Part shown: piece by piece, positions 1-5,914 of the stretch
Layout of the letters: the number at the start of each line of letters is the position of its first letter
Numbering within the stretch: the stretch's first letter is position 1
Source: Spirochaetales bacterium
Lineage (GTDB): Bacteria > Spirochaetota > Spirochaetia > JABMQR01
Reading direction: 5' to 3'
DNA: 7,232 nt
Assembly (NCBI GenBank): GCA_023139255.1
Contig: JAGLNY010000099.1
Coordinates: 1 to 7,232, forward strand
Translations under genes and position numbers: made by a program
The notes under the pieces: model-generated
What the model saw: only the letters and a program-made list of their open reading frames with translations
Told to the model about the DNA's origin: nothing
Database searches by the model: none

Positions 1-635
1 CTAAAACGGCGCACACTTAAACGTGAAGTATCAGCCATCATCTCTACAGTAAAACGTTTGTCCAGCATGTCATGCATCATTCTTGTTACTCTGGATATTG
101 AGTTTTGATGCGGGCTCATCGATCTTTTGGAACTATGCCATTGCCAGGACCATTTAGCTAAAAGTGCTGCCAGGTGTGCTGATGCATGAATTGCTGCTGA
201 TTTTAAATCATCTTTCAACAAATCGAAACATTGATTGGTATGATATTCATCATGAGCAGCGCCCGGTATATCAAGTGCAGTATTATAGGGTAGGGCAACA
301 GTACTATGCAGCTTACACTTAAACCACCAAAAAACCCATTTTTCAGAAGAACAGCGATATCGTCTGACTATACTGCGGGCAGAGATCATAACAGTATCCC
401 CGTTTAACTCAATAGACGGATAGCCTTCAAGATCTATTCTGCCCGTACCGGATAGTGTCCTGAATATTACAAAAGTATCCGGATCATCAATATTGCAGGA
501 TACATCATAACTTCTATCTGCACGTACATTATATAGGGTAGATAATGCGACAACCGGATTTGAAAATGGGGTTGTCGTTGTTGAGAAAATATTCTGCATT
601 GCCGTATTATATATAAGTTTATCCTTTTTTACCAT
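1..635 (-). CDS. AraC-family transcriptional regulator, partial (C-terminus beyond window edge)
   Basis: Translating the minus strand from the ATG at 635 gives 211 codons with no stop up to the window edge. The N-terminal half reads like the cupin-type effector-binding domain of AraC regulators: residues about 53-110 contain RTLSGTG, a glycine-aspartate turn near 79-80, and the aromatic stretch KWVFWWFKC (99-107). After a linker, residues about 178-211 match the start of the AraC DNA-binding domain, ending in FTVEMMADTSRLSVRRF, which is the first helix-turn-helix. The second helix-turn-helix lies outside the window. The start is supported by AAGGA (640-644), four bases upstream. A later Met at codon 13 has no ribosome binding site. 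It is transcribed divergently from the UroD-like gene, 56 bp away, so it probably controls that gene or the nearby cluster. The family call is strong; the effector is unknown. Confidence 0.88.
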   Translation of the reverse strand, partial: MVKKDKLIYNTAMQNIFSTTTTPFSNPVVALSTLYNVRADRSYDVSCNIDDPDTFVIFRTLSGTGRIDLEGYPSIELNGDTVMISARSIVRRYRCSSEKWVFWWFKCKLHSTVALPYNTALDIPGAAHDEYHTNQCFDLLKDDLKSAAIHASAHLAALLAKWSWQWHSSKRSMSPHQNSISRVTRMMHDMLDKRFTVEMMADTSRLSVRRF

Positions 636-691
636 AGTTTCCTTGATATATTGCTTTATTATATATGTAGATTGATATCAGGAGTTATTCT
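636..691. promoter_or_regulatory. Divergent intergenic regulatory region between the AraC regulator and the UroD-like gene
   Basis: This 56-bp AT-rich spacer must hold the start signals of two divergent genes. On the minus strand a perfect TATAAT (plus-strand 658-663) could be the -10 box of the regulator gene, but no good -35 is found 16-18 bp upstream. On the plus strand no convincing -35/-10 pair is seen. TTGATAT occurs twice (643-649 and 672-678), and the second copy runs into the palindrome TGATATCA (673-680). These may be regulator-binding half-sites, though in such AT-rich DNA they may be chance. The UroD-like gene has AGGAG at 680-684. Poor -35 boxes would fit activator-dependent promoters. 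Confidence 0.4.
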
Positions 692-1846
692 ATGACAAAT
701 AAAAATGATGGTATTTATGGTATGCTTCCAAGGGAAAAAATGGATCCACAGGCACAGGCTATGCGTGATTATTACGCGATAATTCCCGATCAGCCGCTCA
801 TCCAGAAGGAATTTGGCTACTACTGCAAAGAGGAATGGATTGAACAGGGACTTGACCCCGAAGCAGACTTTGAAAAGGAATTTGGGTACAATATAAGTAA
901 TTCCGTCGGTTTTCAGGGTGCTGGATGGGTTGATGCTGAGTTCTCCCCGGCATTCGAAGAAAAAATCATTGAAGATCGTGGGGAACATGAAGTAGTGCAG
1001 GATAAGGCGGGCCGTCTAGTTCTCTGCTTTAAAAACAGGCGCAACGGGTTCATGCCGGAATATTTAGATAGTCCGGTAAAAGACCACAAAACATGGGAAG
1101 AAAAGTGTAAATGGCGACTTGACCCAAATACCCCGGCACGTTACGAAAAACTGGAAGAAATCGGCATACTCAATCAGGAAGCAGCACGCAAAGGGTATAT
1201 GATAACCCAAAGGATTGCCGGCGGGATTATGTACCTGCGCAGCCTGATGGGACCAGAAGGATGGCTCTATATGTTGTATGATGACCCGGAACTTGTGCAC
1301 GACTGTATGAAGACCTGGTTCAAACTTACCGATGCAGTAATTACAAATCATCAGAAATATACCACCATAGATGAGCTCTTTATTGCTGAAGACGGCTGCT
1401 ATAAAAGCGGTTCCCTGATCTCACGTGAAATCATGAAGGAATTTCTTTTCCCCTACTATCAGCAGCTCATAACTAATTTAAAATCGAGACAGCTCGACTC
1501 GACTCGTCACCTTTATATCCAGATCGATACTGACGGCTTTTGTGTTCCAGTAATCGACTGGTATCATGAAGAGATTGGAATGGATGCAATGAGTCCTTTT
1601 GAAGTGGCTTCCGGCTGTGATGTAGTCAAGATAGGTCAGCAGTATCCCTGGCTGATAATAAGCGGGGGGATAGACAAACGAGTACTGGCCCAGGGAAAAG
1701 ATGCCATAGACAAAATGGTGGATTATATCATGCCTGCTATGAAAAAAAGGGGCGGCTACTTACCGACTTGTGATCATGGTGTGCCTGCAGAAGTGAGCCT
1801 CGAAAATTATCGTTACTACCGTAAGCGGGCTTTGGAGTTTGCCTAA
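692..1846 (+). CDS. Uroporphyrinogen decarboxylase (UroD)-like family protein
   Basis: This 384-residue protein belongs to the broad UroD/MtaA TIM-barrel superfamily. Supporting stretches are AEDGCYKSGSLISREIMKEF (about 232-251), the segment around SPFEVASGCDVV (301-312), SGGIDKR (324-330) and the C-terminal PTCDHGVPAEVS (358-369), a signature of UroD-like proteins in sugar and methyl-transfer clusters. The N-terminal RQAGR-type substrate motif of haem-pathway UroD is absent. The HxC zinc motif of corrinoid methyltransferases (MtaA/MtbA type) is also not visible: the equivalent strand reads IQIDTDG (276-282). A role in haem synthesis is therefore unlikely and the substrate is unknown. The start at 692 is supported by AGGAG seven bases upstream (680-684). 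No signal peptide is seen. It is divergent from the AraC regulator and convergent with the five-gene operon, 25 bp away. Family assignment is good; reaction unknown. Confidence 0.85.
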   Translation: MTNKNDGIYGMLPREKMDPQAQAMRDYYAIIPDQPLIQKEFGYYCKEEWIEQGLDPEADFEKEFGYNISNSVGFQGAGWVDAEFSPAFEEKIIEDRGEHEVVQDKAGRLVLCFKNRRNGFMPEYLDSPVKDHKTWEEKCKWRLDPNTPARYEKLEEIGILNQEAARKGYMITQRIAGGIMYLRSLMGPEGWLYMLYDDPELVHDCMKTWFKLTDAVITNHQKYTTIDELFIAEDGCYKSGSLISREIMKEFLFPYYQQLITNLKSRQLDSTRHLYIQIDTDGFCVPVIDWYHEEIGMDAMSPFEVASGCDVVKIGQQYPWLIISGGIDKRVLAQGKDAIDKMVDYIMPAMKKRGGYLPTCDHGVPAEVSLENYRYYRKRALEFA

Positions 1847-1872
1847 AACTGGAAAATTTCAAAATACAGTTT
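1846..1872. terminator. Weak possible bidirectional terminator between convergent genes
   Basis: AAACTG (1846-1851) and CAGTTT (1867-1872) form a 6-bp inverted repeat around a 15-base AT-rich loop, in the 25-bp gap between two convergent stop codons. The stem is short and poor in GC, and the following bases are not a clean T-tract on either strand. Its location is right for a shared terminator, but the structure is weak. Confidence 0.25.
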
Positions 1873-2585
1873 CAATTATAACAGAATCTCTTTAGACCCT
1901 CGCTGATTTGGGGAAAGTCGAGAAACTCATCACTATCCTTCCATCGACCGACAGAACCGCTTCTCACTTCAATCTTCTTTAGCGGAATTCCCAAAAAAGC
2001 CTCTACCTTTTCCAGGGTCTCTTCCTGGTTGAGTACAAAATCCTCAAACCGGATCTCCAGCAGGTTTTTTGGACGCGGAACAGCTTTGTATAATTCAAAC
2101 TGATACTGCCAGCTTATCGCCCTGTTTTCCAACGGGTTTTCCGTCCTCTCATAGGGAATTCCGAAATCTGCCAGATCATCGGTAAGGTGTCCCCCAAGTA
2201 TGTTGTCCCTTGGATCCCTTACCCAATAAATGAATTTTGTTTCCGGAAAAAGTCTCACAATCCAGGGATATATCAGCGTAGTTTCGGGAAGCTTCCATCC
2301 TTTGTTTTCGGTGGTGCTTGATAAAACACTTCCAAGATACGACTCAACAAGAGTAATAAATTCAGGATCTATCTCCATAGTGTGCAGGATCGAAAAATCC
2401 CACCGGTTTCCACCCAGATGGCGAACGTATTTTGACATAATCCTGCATGCATCATACAATTTATCAGCGGGAATAAGGTCGCCTGATTTATTCAATTCAG
2501 AGCCCATGTAAACCCCGCTTTCGGTGAGTGTGTGTGAAATGGCCCGGGTTCCTGAATGCCCCCTGCCGATTACTGTAATAAGCAT
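1872..2585 (-). CDS. Sulfotransferase family protein (PAPS-dependent)
   Basis: This 237-residue protein should transfer a sulfuryl group from PAPS to a hydroxyl or amine acceptor. The N-terminus carries a P-loop-like 5'-phosphosulfate binding loop, GRGHSGTR (7-14). The 3'-phosphate binding motif is RDPRDNIL (123-130), followed by the family-typical RFEDF (179-183) and FLGIPL (197-202). GRWKDS (213-218) matches the C-terminal PAPS-binding loop usually seen as GxWK. The serine that often follows the 3'-phosphate motif is replaced by glycine here. There is no signal peptide or membrane segment, so it is cytoplasmic, where PAPS is made. It is the last gene of the operon. Its ribosome binding site AGGAG (2591-2595) overlaps the stop codon of the preceding oxidoreductase gene, and the gap is 8 bp, so the two are probably translationally coupled. 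The acceptor is unknown; a sugar or polyol made by the neighbouring enzymes is a reasonable guess. Confidence 0.87.
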   Translation of the reverse strand: MLITVIGRGHSGTRAISHTLTESGVYMGSELNKSGDLIPADKLYDACRIMSKYVRHLGGNRWDFSILHTMEIDPEFITLVESYLGSVLSSTTENKGWKLPETTLIYPWIVRLFPETKFIYWVRDPRDNILGGHLTDDLADFGIPYERTENPLENRAISWQYQFELYKAVPRPKNLLEIRFEDFVLNQEETLEKVEAFLGIPLKKIEVRSGSVGRWKDSDEFLDFPQISEGLKRFCYN

Positions 2586-2593
2586 ATCCGCTC

Positions 2594-3592
2594 CTATCCT
2601 ACTTTTACTACTGTTTCGGTTTGTATCGATTCTATTGCTGCGGACAGGACCTTCTGTGCCGCAAGACCGTCTGCCCCCGAACCATCTATTTCGTTGGGGG
2701 AGACCCCGTTATTCAGCTGTTCAATAAACGTTCCCAGGCGGTTTCGAAAGGTATCATCAAAATCCCGCATTCCCCCAAAAACCGGGTTACTATAGACCTG
2801 TTTTACCATGTCCCCGGCAGGAAAGAGGGTGACTTCCCGGAACACATCATCAATAACAAAGCGGCCTTTTGTCCCCGCCAGCTCAACTCTCTCCATTGGG
2901 TGGCCCCTTTCAATATCATAGCTACCGCTCAAGTGTCCCAAAGCGCCGCTCTTGAATTTCATATTGAACTGGGCTGTGGACCAGATATTCCTACCCGGTG
3001 CCTTCACAGCAAAACATTGGACCGATTCTATATCCCCGGCAAAATGCCGCATAATATCCACCGTGTGAGGGTGAAGCGCTTTAATCTGGAACCAGGGTGA
3101 GGATTCCCTTAGATTCATGATCCACATACTTACATTAATGAAAAGCTGGTGACCGATCCGTCCTTCATCAACCCATTGTTTCGCCAATCTTGCTGCAGGT
3201 GTAAAGCGATGATTGAGATTGATCCCATAGCAGACACCCTTATCCCGGGCTGCATTTACCATCTCCTCTCCCCTGGAAATTTCATTGGAAATGGGTTTTT
3301 CTCCCAGCACGTGCAGCCCCGCATTAATCGCTTCCATCGTTGGCTGATAATGGTCGCTGCCGAATTCTTCGCCTCCCGTCGCTACACTCACCATGTCCAG
3401 CTCAATTCGGGATACCATTTCCCGAACAGAATAAAATGCGGGAACCCCAAGGCGATCTGCGGCCCGGTCAGCACGCTCTTTGTCAATGTCGCAAACGGCG
3501 GTCATTACAGCACCATCCATTTCACGATAGATATCTGCATGTTTGTTCCCAATTGGGCCAAGCCCAATAACGGCAACACGCTGTTTTTTCAT
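2594..3592 (-). CDS. Gfo/Idh/MocA family NAD(P)-dependent oxidoreductase B
   Basis: This 332-residue protein has the usual length and order of the family. A Rossmann fold opens with VAVIGLGPIG (6-15) and includes the acidic residue of CDID (34-37) after the second strand. The conserved EKP (98-100) carries the active-site lysine. The C-terminal sheet domain contains HPHTVDIMRHFAGD (174-187), where H176 fits the catalytic histidine and D179 its HxxD partner. It would oxidise or reduce a hydroxyl or keto group of a sugar, inositol or related compound with NAD(P). The start codon overlaps the upstream sulfatase-like stop by 4 bp (ATGA), and AAGGAA (3601-3606) lies eight bases upstream, so translation is probably coupled. 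It is a clear paralogue of the first gene of the operon: both share stretches such as NLNH-F-T, G-QLF and IMRHF-GDI. Substrate is unknown. Confidence 0.92.
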   Translation of the reverse strand: MKKQRVAVIGLGPIGNKHADIYREMDGAVMTAVCDIDKERADRAADRLGVPAFYSVREMVSRIELDMVSVATGGEEFGSDHYQPTMEAINAGLHVLGEKPISNEISRGEEMVNAARDKGVCYGINLNHRFTPAARLAKQWVDEGRIGHQLFINVSMWIMNLRESSPWFQIKALHPHTVDIMRHFAGDIESVQCFAVKAPGRNIWSTAQFNMKFKSGALGHLSGSYDIERGHPMERVELAGTKGRFVIDDVFREVTLFPAGDMVKQVYSNPVFGGMRDFDDTFRNRLGTFIEQLNNGVSPNEIDGSGADGLAAQKVLSAAIESIQTETVVKVG

Positions 3593-4983
3593 TTCTTTGC
3601 TTCCTTTTCCTGAAGTCTCTTTGCGTGATCTGCATCACCGATATGAAGTGTATCATACGCTTCCTGACTGGAGGTAAAATAATCTACACTTTGGTTCCCA
3701 TGCCAATTCGGCTGGTTATGGATTGGGTTCGGCCTGCCGGTCTGTTTTTCCCTTGCAGCTATGTGGCTTTCCATCCTTTCTTTAAGCACCTTGACAATAT
3801 CCGGGTTTTTTCCAGCCACATTATCCAGCTCATCAGGATCCTGAATCAAATTATACAACTCTATTTCAGGTTTGAAGTGAAAATCAGGTTCAAGGGCAAC
3901 GATTAATTTCCATTCCGGTGTTCTCCACCCGTGTTTCCTCATCCAGGTACACTCGGTAATATAGATCTCGGACTCATGGCTGGAAACGCTACCGTTCACC
4001 ATCGGCAGAAGTGAAGTGCCGTTATAATTTTCCTTGCTCTCAATTTCCGCCAATTCAAGAATGGTCGGCATGAGATCCTTGTGCTGGTTGTATCCTGCAA
4101 CCCTTTGGCCGGCGGAGAGTTTTTTGGGATAACGGATAATCAGGGGCACTTTGAGGGTTACATCATACAAACCGTGATGGTCAAACCAGCATTCGTGATC
4201 GTAAAGGGTTTCCCCGTGATCGCTGTTGATTATCACGATGGTATCATCAAGAATTCCGAGATTCTCCAGTTGGGTAAATATTTTCTGTATACAGGCATCC
4301 ATGTACGCAATTGCGCCGTCATACTGGGCAATGATAAAATCCTTGTCTGTAACTCCCGCAGGCATCCAGGATATAAAAAAATCACAAAAAGGTTTGAAAT
4401 TCATGACCGGTTTCATTGATTTGTTTTCGGGATTACAGTGATCTCCATGGTAGAACATGTGGTTGTAGGGTGCAGGAGGCATGTAAGGTGAGTGAGGATC
4501 CATGTGTCTGAGCAGTACGAAGAAGGGTTTTTCCTTTGCAGCTAACCGGTCCAGTTCAGGTATACATACATCGTTCAGTACCTCTGCTTTTGGGAGAGAC
4601 CCTTCCTTCCGGCCTCCCCAGGCCTTATAATCCAGGTAGGTATCAAAACCCCTGGATGCGGGATTTCCTGTAAAACCGACACAGGAGGTATTATAACCGG
4701 CCTTGCTGAGCACTTCGGGAAGGGTATCAATTTCTTCAATCAGTCCTCCCTTATGCCTGAGGGCAACACAGTCGGTCCCGAAACTATCCATCCCGGTAAG
4801 CATTGATGCGTAACCTGATGTTGTAGGGATGTGAGCGGAAAAGGTGTTCTCAAAGAGAACTCCGCCCTGGGCAAACTTGTCGATATAGGGTGTTGTCAGC
4901 CGGTCATAGCCGTAGCAGCTCATATGGGTAGAGAGAAGTGAGTCTATACCTATTAATAGAATGTTTGGTTGTTTTTTAGACAT
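3589..4983 (-). CDS. Sulfatase-superfamily (alkaline phosphatase fold) hydrolase with threonine at the formylglycine position
   Basis: This 464-residue protein has the sulfatase fold in order: NILLIGIDS (7-15) with metal ligand D14, the nucleophile segment IPTTSGYASMLTG (52-64), RHMDPHSPY (159-167), INSDHGE (252-258) with D255 and H256, LKVPLIIRYP (277-286), and the C-terminal ELYNLIQDPDELDNVA (375-390). In true sulfatases CxPxR precedes the ASLLTG-like helix start. Aligning on ASMLTG puts T54, S56 and Y58 where Cys, Pro and Arg should be, so formylglycine cannot form. Threonine nucleophiles occur in other alkaline phosphatase superfamily members, such as nucleotide pyrophosphatase/phosphodiesterases, so this may hydrolyse another ester. 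The second aspartate of the usual DD pair is also a serine. No signal peptide is present. The start at 4983 is chosen because AAAGGA (4991-4996) lies seven bases upstream and the fold begins at once; an upstream in-frame ATG at 5097 would lie inside the isomerase gene. Confidence 0.9.
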   Translation of the reverse strand: MSKKQPNILLIGIDSLLSTHMSCYGYDRLTTPYIDKFAQGGVLFENTFSAHIPTTSGYASMLTGMDSFGTDCVALRHKGGLIEEIDTLPEVLSKAGYNTSCVGFTGNPASRGFDTYLDYKAWGGRKEGSLPKAEVLNDVCIPELDRLAAKEKPFFVLLRHMDPHSPYMPPAPYNHMFYHGDHCNPENKSMKPVMNFKPFCDFFISWMPAGVTDKDFIIAQYDGAIAYMDACIQKIFTQLENLGILDDTIVIINSDHGETLYDHECWFDHHGLYDVTLKVPLIIRYPKKLSAGQRVAGYNQHKDLMPTILELAEIESKENYNGTSLLPMVNGSVSSHESEIYITECTWMRKHGWRTPEWKLIVALEPDFHFKPEIELYNLIQDPDELDNVAGKNPDIVKVLKERMESHIAAREKQTGRPNPIHNQPNWHGNQSVDYFTSSQEAYDTLHIGDADHAKRLQEKEAKK

Positions 4984-4996
4984 AATTTTTTCCTTT

Positions 4997-5015
4997 AGGA
5001 TGCCTACAGGCTCCT
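4997..5015 (-). repeat. Small hairpin directly upstream of the sulfatase-like gene's ribosome binding site
   Basis: In the 44-bp gap between the isomerase and sulfatase-like genes, AGGA (4997-5000) pairs with TCCT (5012-5015) and GCC (5002-5004) with GGC (5009-5011). A single bulged base and a four-base loop remain. In the mRNA this hairpin directly abuts AAAGGA, the ribosome binding site of the sulfatase-like gene. It may tune translation or mRNA stability, but it is short enough to be chance. Confidence 0.35.
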
Positions 5016-5027
5016 GGTAAATACTGG

Positions 5028-5825
5028 TTATCGGGCTCCGCACGCCTGAAGACATGCCTGCATATGACCCCGTGTTTCTGCCGCAATAATGCAGCATTGT
5101 TCAAGGGAATAATCCTTTGCCCCGATTACCTCAAAATCCACTGGGCCGGTATAGCCGTTTTCATGGAGGACACGGATATATCCGATAAGGTCGATGTCGC
5201 CGCGGCCGTTAGCCTGGTTTTCAGGTTTTCCCGGTCCCTGCTCTCTCCCCTTGCAGTCCCGGATATGAACATGCTTAATACGGGAGATAACACTGCTGAT
5301 TGCTTCCACCGGATTCTCCCCGGAGCGGTGAATGTGGCTGGGATCCATATCCAGCCCAAAAGCAGGTGAGTCAATAGCTTCCAGGGCTTTCAAGGTGGAA
5401 GGGGTGTCAAAGATTGCAGCCCCGACGTGAGCCTTCACACACAGGGTAACGCCATACTTTTCGGCCATAAGACTCAATTTCCCCAGAGAATCTATGCGTT
5501 CCTGCAGGGAGGCTTCATCTCCGCTTTTCCCGCCTGGTCCGCAGTTTATCAGCGGTATACCAATTTCAACTGCAGCCTGCATGGCAGTCTCCATAATTAC
5601 CGGATCCTGATTCGGCTGCTCCATGGCAAGAAGTTCAAGATCATACTTTTTGGAAAGATCCTTGATCGTACCTGCAAGGGATTCCCACTTACTAATGACG
5701 AGGTGTTCACTCATATTGTCTATTGCTGAAAGCTCTATTCCGTCATAGCCGGCAGCTTTAATATTCCTGAATGCTGTTTCCATGTCGTAGCCCCCAAAAA
5801 GGACTGAATTTGCGCCTAATTTCAT
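5028..5825 (-). CDS. Sugar phosphate isomerase/epimerase family protein (xylose isomerase-like TIM barrel)
   Basis: This 265-residue protein has the length and motifs of the AP-endonuclease-2-type TIM-barrel family, which includes IolE, IolI and ketose 3-epimerases. Seen in order are AAGYDGIELSA (24-34), INCGPGG (93-99), the strand CVKAHVG (129-135), GLDMDPSH (157-164), HVHIRDCKG (185-193), GRGDID (207-212) and VDFEVIG (229-235). Likely metal ligands are D161, H187 and E232. The glutamate usually found on the fourth strand is K131 here, in a KxHVG context, so the metal site is altered relative to epimerases such as DTE. The enzyme would interconvert or dehydrate a keto sugar or cyclitol; the exact reaction is unknown. 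The start at 5825 has AAGGAG (5836-5841) ten bases upstream. It is the second gene of the operon, after an 89-bp spacer containing two inverted repeats. No signal peptide is seen. Confidence 0.88.
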   Translation of the reverse strand: MKLGANSVLFGGYDMETAFRNIKAAGYDGIELSAIDNMSEHLVISKWESLAGTIKDLSKKYDLELLAMEQPNQDPVIMETAMQAAVEIGIPLINCGPGGKSGDEASLQERIDSLGKLSLMAEKYGVTLCVKAHVGAAIFDTPSTLKALEAIDSPAFGLDMDPSHIHRSGENPVEAISSVISRIKHVHIRDCKGREQGPGKPENQANGRGDIDLIGYIRVLHENGYTGPVDFEVIGAKDYSLEQCCIIAAETRGHMQACLQACGAR

Positions 5826-5842
5826 TTTTTTACTTCTCCTTG

Positions 5843-5865
5843 AGACAATTTTAAATAAATTGTCT
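5843..5865 (-). repeat. 9-bp inverted repeat abutting the isomerase ribosome binding site
   Basis: AGACAATTT (5843-5851) and AAATTGTCT (5857-5865) are a perfect inverted repeat around a five-base loop. In the minus-strand mRNA this hairpin ends one base before AAGGAG (5836-5841), the ribosome binding site of the isomerase gene. It could affect translation start or act as a 3' barrier after processing; it is AT-rich and only moderately stable. Confidence 0.5.
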
Positions 5866-5868
5866 TTT

Positions 5869-5905
5869 GAAGTTTCCGATTATGTATAAACAAATCGGAA
5901 ACTTC
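5869..5905 (-). repeat. 13-bp perfect inverted repeat in the operon's largest intergenic gap
   Basis: GAAGTTTCCGATT (5869-5881) and AATCGGAAACTTC (5893-5905) match perfectly over 13 bp with an 11-base AT-rich loop. It starts nine bases after the stop codon of the first oxidoreductase gene. No U-run follows the stem in the mRNA sense, so it is not a standard intrinsic terminator. It may protect the 3' end of the upstream message, attenuate expression of the downstream genes, or be a protein-binding operator. The sequence shows the repeat directly; the role is inferred. Confidence 0.6.
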
Positions 5906-5914
5906 TAATTATTG

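Noticed and set aside
1493..1506. CTCGA tandem repeat (2.8 copies) inside the UroD-like gene
   Set aside because: The reading frame is continuous through it and the encoded residues fit the gene, so there is no sign of a frameshift; the repeat is too short to be more than chance.
692..1846. Haem biosynthesis gene hemE
   Set aside because: The N-terminal RQAGR-type motif and other haem-pathway UroD features are absent, and no other tetrapyrrole gene is present.
2621..3613. Plus-strand open frames opposite the oxidoreductase B gene
   Set aside because: They are antisense to a gene with clear family motifs, lack ribosome binding sites and show no recognisable protein features.
4984..5097. Longer start for the sulfatase-like protein at 5097
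   Set aside because: It would lie inside the isomerase gene. The ATG at 4983 has AAAGGA seven bases upstream and begins just before the first sulfatase motif.
5869..5905. Reading the 13-bp inverted repeat as an intrinsic terminator
   Set aside because: No run of T follows the stem on either strand. The next operon gene follows in the same direction with its own ribosome binding site.
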